This document shows positions 35,174 to 48,500 of a DNA stretch of 64,000 bases, piece by piece (within the stretch, counting starts at the first letter, position 1; each line of letters begins with the position of its first letter). A program made the position numbers and the translations under genes. The stretch is from positions 58,601,240 through 58,665,239 of the forward strand of contig OZ007570.1 in the NCBI GenBank assembly GCA_963931925.1. The letters run 5' to 3'. The notes under the pieces were generated by a model that had not been told where the DNA came from, ran no database searches, and saw nothing but the letters and a program-made list of their open reading frames with translations. Source of the stretch: Onchidella celtica. Taxonomy: Eukaryota > Mollusca > Gastropoda > Systellommatophora > Onchidiidae.

Positions 35174-36234
35174 CAGTGGCTGTTTTGATTTGTGATTTTT
35201 AAAACAAAATATTGCGAGTAGGTATAATATATAGTCCCTGCTTGGCATTAAAGATGTACATTATCTGCATGGTTTATTTATATTAATTTATAAACTTTTG
35301 GCAGTATTTTCTCAGTTGCCATGAACCGTAGGCCCTACTAACATTCAAATAGCCAATGACATTGGCAGCAGTAAGAATGTGTTCTTTTATTTCTCGAAAC
35401 TTAACCAACCTTTCATAAAATGTCACCTCGGGAATTACAATCCTTATCAGTGTGTCGCTTTCACACTTTCGCTGTATAGATTCAAATCAGTGTAAAATTT
35501 TGGGCATAAAGAATTTCAGAAAGGGATAAAAGCAAATGGCTGCAGATTTACTTTGTTTCTTTTAATTTTACGTTAATTGTTAGCCTCACAAACAAGACAT
35601 CATATAAATTGATTAAATATCATCAGCTTTGGCAATGGTAATGGCTTTGCTAGATATGACAAGTTCAATGGGGAGATGAACGGAATGAAAAGACCGAGGC
35701 AAATAACATTGCACATGTTATGTGTGAGCAGCTTTTGGGTGAGTGATGTGATGGGGAGATACACCTTTGGCTGAAATACCTGTCATATGACTGGGGCAAC
35801 TTAGGAGATAATAGACCTTATAGTGCACATACACTTTACATTAACATTGGGCTTAAAAGCTCTGAGTGGATGACTACCTGCTTTGGGTCTACAACTATTA
35901 CAAGACAAAGTTCTTCACATACCTGTAACTGAATAGCCAAATCTGAATGAAATTACATAGCACATGTAGCCTACAAGCACAAGTGCACCCGAAGATCAGT
36001 GACTACGAACATTATTTTGAATTTCATTTCAGTAGTGATTGTAGCTTCCTAGGACTGGGAGACGGAGGACGGAGTTTGTGAAAATCTGCTTTAAAATTTC
36101 AGATCACTTGCTCATTATCTGGTCCTGCATATTTTCACTAAAATTGTCCGTACGGAATTTAAATTTATATGAATCCGCCTTACTTTCCTTAGCAGGGCAT
36201 GATCCTCTAATGAGCTCCTGATTTATTTATTTTT

Positions 36235-36420
36235 TTGTGGTGGTGACTATTAGCGCCATGTTGCCAAATTATTTATATTTGCACCGCCAATTTTGGGGAA
36301 GGGAGGAATTGGTCTCAACAACTTCGGCGTTGGCGACATGACTACTATAATTTTATCGGAAACTGGCCACAAGTTGATGGCAAAGGGTCTATTGTGGGTA
36401 TACACTGTATTTTTATTACA
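36235..36420 (+). repeat. Dispersed repeat family C, diverged copy 4
   Basis: GTGACTATTAGCGCCATGTT, then GGAAACTGGCCACAAGTTGATGGC-like blocks, the same order as copy 2 but with the middle replaced. Confidence 0.4.
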
Positions 36421-37096
36421 TGGCCCAAATACCCGATACTTTTATTGTGTGGTTTGTTTTGTTTAGAAATGGATCTGTTATGTATCGATATGAAACAATC
36501 TTTCTGATATTTTTTAATTTATGCCCACAGTTCGTGGGATGATAAGGGTAACGAGTCCATTGTTCGATAGTTTTACATGTAGAAAGCATTGCTTCGTTGT
36601 TTTTTGTTTGTTTTTTTATATTTCCCCGCTCAAAGAAAGACAACAACTTGAATTTAAATAGAAGACAGAATAGAATCAATCTTACTTTCAAATTTCATCA
36701 CCTAAATTTGAATCAAAGCCATATAGTTTTTACTAGCGTGCCCTGGGACCATGTCATACAAAACAGATTAAAACATAAATTACACAAATTGGTTTTTTCG
36801 AATTCAATTTCCAACTTTTACATTATCTGAAACACCAAGCAGTTTATCAGTATTCTGCATCAATCACTGCAAAATTATTAATATTCACTAAGTGCATATA
36901 TATGCAAAATAAATTACTACATTTATCACTTTGCACTCAAACGTGAGGTTTGATATAACAAAGCATACTTTTCTCAAATTGCCTTGTGTACATTAAAAAT
37001 GCCATGTAATATCACTTAACAACATTGCAGCATGAAGTGCGTAAAGCATTGACTTTCTAAAACCCAATAAAATGCTGGTAACTGATTCTTGCCAAA

Positions 37097-37340
37097 ATGT
37101 GTACTTACAAACAACTCATAATTTTTCTTATTGTCTTCACCTCTGTACATCCAATACAAATATTATATCTATACCATTATGTATATTTTTATTTTCCTGA
37201 AGATGTCAAAGTGTCCTCTTGTTGCTTGTCATGTGATCTTTTTAGTTACCATTCAGTTTATATATGTTTTTTAACGTCACACTTTGTGAAGTTTCATTGT
37301 GTATTCATGTAACAGTGATTTTAATTGAAGCTAAAGAATC
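37097..37340 (+). repeat. Dispersed repeat family A, uninterrupted copy
   Basis: The reference for the split copy at 16668-17971. Here ACTTTGTGAAGTTTC runs directly into ATTGTGTATTCATG with nothing between. Non-coding. Confidence 0.65.
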
Positions 37341-38959
37341 CGAGTGAGGAAGGAAGAGAGAATAAAGAGGAGATATCTATGATTTTTCATGCCAGTAAAT
37401 CTTTCGGCGTTGCAAGGCAATGAAAATACTCTATGCTTTTCCGTCATGTTGTGGCATATCATACATGACTCAAATATTACCATCATTATTCATAAAGTCC
37501 AGAGATTGAAATTTCACAGCCATTGCATCCATAATATATCTGATCGAAATTTTGGAAGATATGAAAAAATTTCTGTAGTGTGCTCCATCTTGTTGGCAAC
37601 TTAGACCATCCGTGATCAGAAATTGAAAATTCTACTTTTTACAATTGACTGTCGGTGAGCAAGGGTGATAAAGGTTCCCTGCTTATTGGTAAGCTTGAAA
37701 ATAAAATAAAAAATTTAAAAAGAAAGAATCTTCAGTGTAATATTGAGAAAGTGAAATGAAGTGTATGTCGCATTTGAACGCAAAACATAATTTACGTGTT
37801 TGCATTTCAAGCCAGACTGAAAAAAAATCATGTAAAAATTTACTCAAGCATTATGACTTGGTGTGATTTTTTTTTTTTTTTTAATGTTTACGATTCTAAT
37901 ATATTTTGTTATGAGTATTTCTTTGATTGGCGAATCAATCAAACTTTTCTCACCAGTATTTTTCAATGGGCTGTTCATTCTGTGATGTTTCTGCATATCT
38001 ATGCACATGGCAAAATTTTATGCTACTTGGAGAACTTTACTACAACTTTTGTTGTGTCTTTGATTTTGGAAGGAAATTACAAACTCAATTAATTAATGAC
38101 ATCTACAACATACTCTGAGATTTTTATTTCTCCAGGAAAATACTTCAAGGTTGCCTTCGGAGTTTAAAATTTGTTTGCAAAAAATGTGAGAAATAATTTG
38201 CCATCTGGTTTTTTTTTTCTTGTATTGTTTTTTCCAATCAATAACTATGTATTACAACTTAGTCGTACAGCATTCCTTACATCGTGGATGAGATCACGTG
38301 AGCAGATAAGATCAAATGTTGTCCTTTAAGCAGTGCATATTATATTTTACTTCCTGCTTTACCAATAATTGGGTGGTACTACAAAGAGGAACTTTACCTT
38401 TACTCTGCTGAGCTCTGCATGATATTGGCAGACATGTGAATGTAGATGTGTACTTAAAATATCCTGATTTTAACGAGAGATGTATGATTTGACAGTTAGA
38501 TTAAAACAGGTGATATTGGGCATGGAGTTATTAAACCAGCTGGTTCAAATGCAACAACCGCCAAAAATACTGCAGGAGACCGAATTCCATGACACCTGGG
38601 TATGGCATCTGCCCTTAGAATATTAGCAATTCTATTTCTAGGGCTGAACATTTGTTTTTCCATCAGCGGTCTCCTCCTCTGAAAGTCTCCTGCAGTCTCG
38701 CTCGCCCTTGAGTTAAGTTTTCAATTCTTTTATTTTTTTCAATGTGCCTTAGCCCCAAATGGGATTTTATATTTCATCTTACTTCATAATTTACCTGTCT
38801 CTTTCAAGTTAGTTATAGATCCCAGAAAAGGACTAATTTTTAGTGGATGCCAAAATATATATTGGAAATTGTGGTGGCTATATCACTGTCCATTGATTTT
38901 CAAGCCTCTTAAAAATTAGTGCAAAGAAATTATATAACAAATTCCATGAGAATTATAGA

Positions 38960-39140
38960 TGGAAGAGAAAAACACAAGCTTTTGGACCTTAGGTCCTTAA
39001 GTTTGGAATTTGTTGTGTCATTCATTTATTGTTTGTTTCTGATGTGGGGCTTTGTGACATACAACTTTTTGGGGTTATTTTTGTTTGTGCTACATTTTAG
39101 CAATATGTTCCAAGCCTACTGCGACCCCACTTTCTGTGGT
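38960..39140 (+). repeat. Dispersed repeat family B, long copy
   Basis: ACACAAGCTTTTGGACC, then GTGGGGCTTTGTGACATACA and, 70 bp on, GCCTACTGCGACCCCAC with TTCTGTGG. GTGGGG and CCCCAC form short inverted ends. Confidence 0.5.
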
Positions 39141-40470
39141 TCCTTAAAATATTTTGTCCATTAAGCAATTTGATGTACTGGTATCAAACCAATACTTCAT
39201 CAATTTTTCTGCACACTGTTACGCTTGAGCTGGAAAGGAAAAACACTGAACCTTATGATAGGTCACATCATCAAAGCTTTTCACAACAATAAGGTGCTGA
39301 GTAGGTGTGTCTCTGATTGTTTTTTTGGCAGGTGGTCTCCTTAGACTGACAAGCTTTTAGCTCCCTTCCATCAACTTTTGAGAAATTGATGATTGAAGTT
39401 CCATGTGCTCATGCTCTTTGAGATAAGACTGTTTTCCTTTTTAGTAATTACTTACAAATTACACACTGAATGTGCTTGATACTTTGACACATAATGGAGA
39501 AGGCCTGTAGAAATAGGATGTGATAACTCAGTGTAACCCAGTGCAGCCAAAAAGTGGAGATAGAACCTTGACATAGTGAGGACAAGATGGTGTCAAGATC
39601 TAGCCTGGGACGAAACATCATATCAAGAATGATCAGCTTATTTCTTGCAACCAGTGTAACATTTCCACTGGAACTGTAATTAATAGTGATGGCAGAGAGA
39701 ACCTGCCATGTGTATCCACAAATGATCTGGAATGCTGTTTGACACTGCAATGTCAGCATTTGTCCATACAATATTGGATATTCATTTTACCTTTACAAAC
39801 TGTGCTGTTTTACATTTCTGGGGATTTATTTGACAATCGTACCATTATCTTTTTCTGAACATTTATGTGTTACATACTATAAAGTCATGCAGCTGTGCTT
39901 TTCATAATTTAATTTTTTTTTTTAATTTGTATCCATACATCATACAATGCATATGTTTGGGTAAGTTTAAGCTCATGTAGTCTGCTTCTGAGTACACGTT
40001 ACTTCCTGTTGATTCAATAGGTAAGCTATGTGTAACATTATTACTGCAAAAAAAAACAAAATTGTGTTGGGTGTCTTGTATGTTTGTGTACGGCATTTTC
40101 TGTGACTGTAATTATATCCTTGTACTACACATCAAGTTCTTTGTTACTTTCTTTGCAAACCCCATGTGAATATAGTACTGTGTATCTAAAAGTCTATACA
40201 TGTTGCAACCTTAGTTCTCGTTTGTTCCAACTCTACTTTTTGCACAACTGAGAAATTTGATGTTAAACATTTGCAGCTTTTAGTATCATGGTAAAGAGTC
40301 AGAATAAATCAGAATTGTGAAACAGCTTGATAAGTGCCACATGGCATTGTAAACAAATGGCAAGGTGGGCATTTGTTATACCCCTTCTACATACTAAAAG
40401 ATCTCCAGTTTTTCAGAAAATGGAGATAAAACAAACAAAAGCTAAAGTCTCGATATAATTATATTATATG

Positions 40471-41682
40471 TGTCGCGATGTGGGTTAGATGGGGAGAATT
40501 CGACTGACACTCTTTCGAGGTCCGCTCCCACAATCGACGAACACACAAAAAAAAATACTTGCACTCTAAAAACTAAATAAATCAATTGCTTTGATTTTTA
40601 GCAGAACTGTAGGGCAGTTTAATTACAGGAATTAATGTAACAAATATAATTATAAATATAAATATCAATTCAAAGGCAACTGAATCTAACTAATGAAACT
40701 ACAGCTTTCTATAAAGACTAACTTATTCACTCTAACTACTTGCAGGTCATATGAGTTAGATGCCAAATAGAATCCGCGCACGTGGCGACGGATATAACAG
40801 TTTAAATTCTATTAATTCAATGAGACATGTTATGATATGGACATTTCCTCTAGACACGCCATGGAGAATGCTTGTACAACCATGCGTTGTCTGGCGGTAG
40901 CTCTGAAACTGTCTTCAAAAGTAAGTAGCCACGGTTCACTTTCATCATTACAAATTAGTATGGACTCTCACCATGCGGCCCTCACTGGGAGTGAGAGCGC
41001 TGGATGTAAACGCTGTGGGTTCATATCAAACCAAGTAGCTTAGGCTCTGGAGCTTTAAAACATCACGCTCCTCACAATATGGACTGCTCAACTGCGTCTC
41101 TATGTCTCTCATCTGGCTGAGGACTATCGCCGTCCACCTCGTAAATGGATTGTCTACATGTGGCCTCTATCTAAGCTCTGCACGGGTTTAAATACTAAAG
41201 CTATGTCTCGACCTTCCGTCCAGATTCATACATTTGATTGGTGCAGTCGCTTCAGCTCAGCCTGCAATATTAATTTATGCTTGTCATGGCCTTGCGCCAA
41301 AATCAAGGTCAATTTTACGGTCTAGACAAAATTTAAAATGCGAAACATTTACTACTAAAATCTTCAAACCCCGTGCTTTCTACTCTTATGCACGAATTTC
41401 CGAACGCCAACTAAGCGTCTAAATAAACTACCTTTACTCGCCCCTTATCTATGTTAATCAAAATCACGGGGTCGAGAACTGCTCTGTCATTCCTAGCTAT
41501 ACATTTATTCTGTCTCGCCCCTCCTTCTCTCCATCTATCAGAAAAAAGGTGTTTCAAAACAAACTGTTCACGAGAACAGCTCAAGGACAAATCACGCTGG
41601 TTACAATCAACAAGATCGTAAAAATTAACTCACTGACGTCGTGACCTAGCACGGCATTTATGATCCTAATGTGATCATGACA
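40471..41682. mobile_element. Solo LTR, 1.2 kb, with 5-bp TSD
   Basis: The segment starts TGTCGCGATG and ends GATCATGACA, giving TG...CA ends with the inverted tetranucleotide TGTC/GACA. ATATG stands immediately on both sides (40466-40470 and 41683-41687). No internal gag or pol sequence is present, so an LTR retrotransposon was reduced to one LTR by recombination. The strand cannot be decided. Internal open frames are short and unrecognised. Confidence 0.7.
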
Positions 41683-42554
41683 ATATGTGTATATATTGTT
41701 TTGTTCTAACTGTCCCAAAGAAACTTTAATGCTTGTCCAGGAAAAAAAACAAACAAAAGGAATGACTGAGTTGATTCCCCATATCAGTAACAGAATATTT
41801 TACTAAACCAACTTTATGAATTTTGTTCATGTGTATAGTTCCAAGAATCCAAATTTGTTCATATTTACTTTCAAATACCAGGTTTCAAGTACAGGTGAGG
41901 CTGAAATTACAAATGCAAATAACAGTTTCGATAAGTACTTAAATTCTAGTTAAATTTAGAACATAAGAATGACAAAACAAACAAAATTGGAGATAAAATT
42001 TCAAAGAGTAGTCGGAAGATCTAGGTGTGAGCTTCAAAACAAAATTTATTTCTTCAAGACGAGTATATGACAACCCAAAACAATCATATCTGATATGGTA
42101 TGGACAATTTAAGTCTTTGACTTCCATCAAACATCGCTATTAGACAAGATGAATTGGACAAAAGTTTAGTTTGGGAACTGAATTGAAAGAAAATTTCAGT
42201 TATCATATAAATAATTTAACGTGAGTCCAGCAATAGAATTACTACATGTATTTCAAAATCCTGCCAGCTCACAGCTATTTGCAAAAACAAATAATTTCAG
42301 TGGCATTTATACAACATATCAGTTAGAAATTCTTAACTTCATATACTTCAGCAAATTTTCATTTTTTTTTTTTTTTGGTAACTTTTCCTCCTGACTTGCT
42401 CATCTGACCACATCAAAATTACTGATGATAGCAAGTCAGGCACTGACAATTCTATTAATACAAATAATGATGCGATTTGAAATGAATGAGAATAAATGGA
42501 GAAACTGAAGTGTATGAATATAGCATGACACAAAACAAGATCCTGGACAAAAAC

Positions 42555-45500
42555 TTATGTAAGAATATCATGGGCATGAGTTTCTAGTAAACGTTCCATC
42601 AGGCCAATATCTTTCCCTAGGACATCAAGACGAGTTTGCATGCTTGCAATCTGGAATGAAACAGAGATGGACTGAAGTTTAGTAACAGAGCACAATACGG
42701 ATACATGTACATGGAAAGCCAAAGTTAGAGTGGCAGTGATAATTTAGAATAAATAACAGATCTAAGGTAAATCAATGTAACATTATAATAGTAATGTCCA
42801 CTGATATACAAGATTATAAACAATAAGTTTACAAAACTTCATTGATAATAACCCTCTTTCGTATCATCCATTTTATCTACTGTGGAAACAAACAAATAAA
42901 ACACAAACTCTTATAATAACACTAATAGAAATCTCCACATCTATTCACTGACATAAAACAGCATTAAGCTGTAAAAGTATTTTACAATGTTTCCTCTTAG
43001 AGTAGAGCCTGTATTTACCAGTTGTAAAAGCAATATACCACAACCATTTCTGTGTTAAAGCAGTGGCATCCAACCTACGGCTACAGCCTACATGCTCCCT
43101 GCAGACCCATATTAACCCTCACTTGCCTACCAACCGCGAGCAGTCTAAAAATTCATTTTCTGGGTAAGGGGACATTTCTGCAGAATTATTTTATCAGCAC
43201 CCGCTGAGAATGTCATATTCCGAAACAGCACACTCAACATAAACCTCCATTTGTAGACATGACAGAATCATATAACCACCTTACTTCATCAACTTAACTC
43301 ATTTACCAATGGCCAGCAGTCCAAAGGTTCATTTCACTGGTACGGGGAAAATGCTTCAGAATTCTCTTATCAGCATCCTCTGAAAACAACATAATGCCTC
43401 AACTGCCACCATAACGCTGTAAGAGTTATTTGGCCCACGGAGATCCAGATTTCTCAGAATTAAAACAAAACATTAACTTAATGTAGCCACTTACAGTAAG
43501 ACATTGCGCTATTCTGGTGGATAAAATGAGCAGTGCAACACTAATCTAGGGTTACCCGAAAAGTGGTACTGCATAACATGGCAAGGCTCACCTGTTTACG
43601 GTCTAGTACCCTAGGCTGAACCCAGGTCATGTGACATTTCTTTTCAATCTCATCAATGGAGCCTCTTACCAGACCCAAGCTCAAAGCCTTCATAACCAGC
43701 AATTCAACCTGCAATAAAGTGAAGAAGAAAAATTATCCATGGGGAAGGGAACTACTGACGGAAAAATTTCCAACACTTTTGACCTAACCGTTTGTAACGT
43801 GTCACCGCCAAACACAACATAAATAATTAGGCCCATATGTAAAACAGTGTTTGCTAATAATAGTAACACTTTCCCTTTTAATAATTATGAATTAGAATTA
43901 GAGAAAAGAGAGAGAGGATAAAAAAAGGAATAGGAATAGGATGAAAAAGGATTTTAAAAAAATTTTAATCTGGCAATCAGGAAATTTCCTGATGATTCAA
44001 ATCACCATATGGTGATAAGACCATCCCACTCAATGCTAGGCCTGTAGAGTTCCAAGAACAGGCTAACATTGTCACAGTACCCACACATAATTAGCAAATC
44101 TTCATTAACATTTTCTGACTTACAAACAAGTGCCTACATTAATTACCAAATGCCCATTTCCACATTTTAATTGGTAAACACTATCTAATCTATTACAAAA
44201 GCAGGATTTGACTTTGCTGAATGGAAAAGCTTTACCAGTAATATTTGAAGTGTATTATAACATTTCGCCCATACATTTAATATTCCTAAAACAGTCATTG
44301 TAAACACAACCAAAATTTACCAACTCATTGCTAAGCAAAACAATAAACTTACATCGTTTTTGTTAATTTTAGCAGTCTGTGCAATGTTGTCAAATGTCAA
44401 CTGCCTGTCTGTGGCAGGACGCTGGAAAGTCATCTGGAATACAAGAACACAATCATTGATATTTAATTCTTCCACTTACTTGTCCATCCAATGAATATTT
44501 ACAGAAAAAGTCTGTATTTAAAGTGCGAGGACTTTTGAGACCCCCTTAACTGAGATTTTGAACAATACTGATTGATACAAAAAAACCTGTGAGCCCTGCT
44601 CTACTCAAAGACAACCGTGCACAGGTTTTAGGCCACTGACTATTTTAATTACACCAAACTAATTCTTTTCTGTTATCTATAAATCTGCATTCTTCCATAT
44701 CACCCGCTGTGTATATATCTGTAAATTAAGACTTCCCTCGTAGTGGTTTCATATCCAATCTTATACCAAATTCTGTCATTAGATTCATGATAGAACTTCC
44801 AAATTCACTAGGATTTTCACACATTTTATTGTGAAAATTCTGCAAGACAATCAATTCTCTATGTTGAATAAATTTGTCAACCAAGACAAAAACAATCGGC
44901 TGAAAGAGTGTTTTACAAGATGTACATTCTGATGACTAGTTTTCAATTCTCAGGAGATACAAAACATTTTTCAGGGCGAACTATACTTTTTTTCATAAGA
45001 TTAACCTCACAGAACATTAGACAGAGATGTTAGAACACATGAAATATTTCATTTAGTTACCATATTTCCAAATATTAACTTACCTCCATTAAACACAAAA
45101 GATTGATCTTATTTCTCATCACTGTTTCATTTGCTTTCAGATCAGGCTGGGGAATAGAGACAAACAAATATATAATGTTTGAATTTTTTCACATTTCCCC
45201 TCCAAATCCCATTCTGATAAGCACTTCAAATGTTTCACTATGCCTGACAAACTTGACTGTCACAATGGCTAACGTAATTTTTTCATTATTTTTTTTCCTG
45301 AAGAAAGGATAGGCACAATGGCACAACAATAACTATAGTTATTTATTTCCCCCTTCACTTGTTGAAACTTTGATCTCTCTAACTTCACCGATTAATTTTT
45401 TATGAATTTCCTGCTCTATTACCTCACACCAGTCAAAATGGCTGCACACATGCCAAAGCATTCATAAAAGTGCAAAGTCTATACACCTGTTATTTTTGTG

Positions 45501-48500
45501 AAAAATCATAAAAAATACAAATATGAAGATACATTATGATATCTCAAACATGATCCAATGGCATAATTAAACAAACATTAATGGTGCTTGCTACTAACCT
45601 GGGTGGCCCATTTGTCTTTCAGGGCATTGAATTTGTCGATGTCCCCACTGTTGAATGCATACAGAAGGTCAACCAGCCACTCCTTGTCTGTTCCTTTCAG
45701 TGACTGTAAGATATCGTGGGCCAGCAGCTCCCCAAAGTTGTAGACACCCTCCCCGATAATGGCTGCCAAGCCAATGTTGAAGGCTCGCTCAGCCTGTTCT
45801 CCTTTTGGCATATCCTGCATAATCAGTTCAAGTTTGATGGATTAAATTCATTTAGTGAAACTGAAATGGCTGAAAAACTAGTATGAATCTTTCACTACAT
45901 TCCTATGGGACCTGCGTAAACTGCAAAATAATTACATTGCACAAAGTTTTTGTTTGTTTGATTCCACAAATTAATCTGCATTTGCAAAATGGGTTTAGGT
46001 AACAAACTAATAGACATCACATACACATTCTACAACTGAGTTGTATACATTCAGAGTAACTAATTAAGGGGAAAACCTGCTGAAAATTACAAGTAATCTT
46101 AGGTGGGAGACCACTGAGATCCTTGGAAAAGCACATATAACTCCACAATTTTGAAGATTAAATCTTCTGCCAATCCTTAAGATTTGTCAAAGTTACTTGG
46201 TAACAATGACTACTAGTTATCATGGAAGATTAATGTATACACTTGAAACAATCCACTATATAAATCTACTAACTTTTAACTCAGTGCAGCCTAAAAATCT
46301 TAGAGCTTCCTGGTAGTACTGTGCGTGGTTGCCCATCAACTTATGGTAGTTACTGGTCATTTCATAGAATCTTCCATGGACAGTTGTTACACCATCTATA
46401 TCATCCAAGATCTTCCCACATTCTTCCATGATTGCCTGTAACAGAAAGATTCCACCAAGTCTGACCATTGAGAAACTGAAACATAAATGTATGCTAGAGG
46501 AAACTGATAATGTAGCAGTCTCCAACTTCTTATATGTCTGGCATGTTTAAGAACTTGCACCGCCTCAGCATATTCACCTGGCATAAAAACTGAATGTTTT
46601 AAATTACATTGAACTTCCATGAACCTGGTCACATGTAGCAATCATTCCACAGGTCCAGCCTTTGATTGTGGACACTTGCAAAATCTCATTCACCTATATC
46701 AAAGACAGGTTATGATGTTTACATTACCTACAGACTGAGTATAACATTGCTGCACAAAATCCCGGGTATATGTGAGTGAGCCCCACTAACCTCAATGGAA
46801 CTCGCATTTTTTCAGTTTTGAGTTATGGATATCACCATAAAGTATGAAATCTCATCTTTAATTTGGTGTAAAATTTATTGTAATGCTCCTTTTCCTCGCA
46901 AAGTTATGGCTTCTTAAAAACACCTACCCCCTGGACAAAAATGGAAGTGACTTCCGAGAAAATCGCCATTAAAGGTGGAGAAGCGGTGTTCCCTCTCGAC
47001 GAGATGGGTGGCCTTACTGTCTCCATAGCAGCCGGTACTTGTTATGAACCTACGGCTTTGAAATTGTGCATGTCTGTGCCAATATAAATGATACACACTC
47101 TGTAAACATTTTGTGAGAATAGGTTCATTGATTTTGAAGTTATCGGGAGTTCGATGAACCCCATTATTGCACTGATATTCGATGTCAGAGGCAAAATTAA
47201 TGACATTAAAAGCAATATTTATCATATTTAGATGCTGATTTGAGACCTAATACTTTCACAGAATGTAGAAAAATGGTTGAACTTTATGTATCAACCAAAA
47301 ACAAAATTGTCAAAAAATCGGATATTTGTGTTTCAAAGTGATTCCTCCGTTCGGTCCAGTGCGACTTCCGTTGAGGTTACTGGGGCTCGCTCACATATGT
47401 ACATGTATATGCTGAAAAGACCTGCGACTGTCTGAACATTATAATTTTTTTCATCAGTAGCAGATTGTTCCTAATTTCTCATGTACTACAATCTTGCCTT
47501 GATCAATGGAGTAGTTCTCAAAAAGATAAAAAAACAAAAAACACTTCATCAACACTAGTACAGAAGATTGTGGTGCATTTTGCCACATTTATGCATTTCA
47601 CTGGTCTAGAAACCAACGGTCAGCTAACAACCACTATGTCACTGTTCTGAAAACATATTTTGTCCATTCTCATTTCCATTAAAATGAAAAACAAACTTAT
47701 TCAGTTGAGCTTTGAGTCCTGTCTATTTAAAAACCTCTGCGTGAATCTACTAACAGTAATGTTCTCAGCTGAAAGCGAACATACTGTCTTGCATTTTTTT
47801 TTAAAATCATACTTTTTTCCTATCTCAGTGATATCATAACATTTCTGCACAAGTTTGAAGTTTGAGTTTTACGGTGCTTCACCACGATAATGGCTATTTT
47901 GCGCCCTTCACGGTCTATTTGGGTACACATTCTTTATTTATGTTTCATATAATTTTATCACATTGGTAAAATTCTCAAAACTTGTTTTGTATAGATCTGG
48001 AAAAAGTTTTGTAAATGGGTATAAAAGATTTTAAATCAAGTTATAGATCTTAGCCTCTCTCAGAAAGGACAGGATTGCGGGTCCACTTCAGAAAATAATT
48101 CTTCCATGGATCCGCACATAGTGTCTTCTTCAGATATGCATGAAGTCACAAAATACAGAGGGCTCCCCATCACAGCAAGAGATGTTGGACTTCAATAAAT
48201 CACAATGACCTGAGGAAAAACAGCTGACATACCTTGACAGGTGGAAATTCCTTGTTGCGGAGATGAATAATGCCTGAGGTGGTCATGATCAGCACTTTAG
48301 CCTCTTCACTCGCTTTCACCTTCTCTTTCATCTTTTCCAGAAATTCAAGAGATTGCTTTGAATCTATTTAAGAATGAAAATTCCAGAATAACCACACTCT
48401 AGATAATTATGGAATTAAAGCTTCAAAAACTGAAAACCAACATCTCATATTTTCCAAAGATTATATGAAACAGAGTCTTGTTTGTTGGACAAAGAAAGTG

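Larger units (their letters stand above)
34936..40470. other. 3' flank of arginine kinase and intergenic DNA
   Basis: Contains the 3' UTR with its AATAAA, a diverged family C repeat, the intact family A repeat and a family B repeat. The remainder is A/T-rich with no recognisable exon on either strand. Confidence 0.6.
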
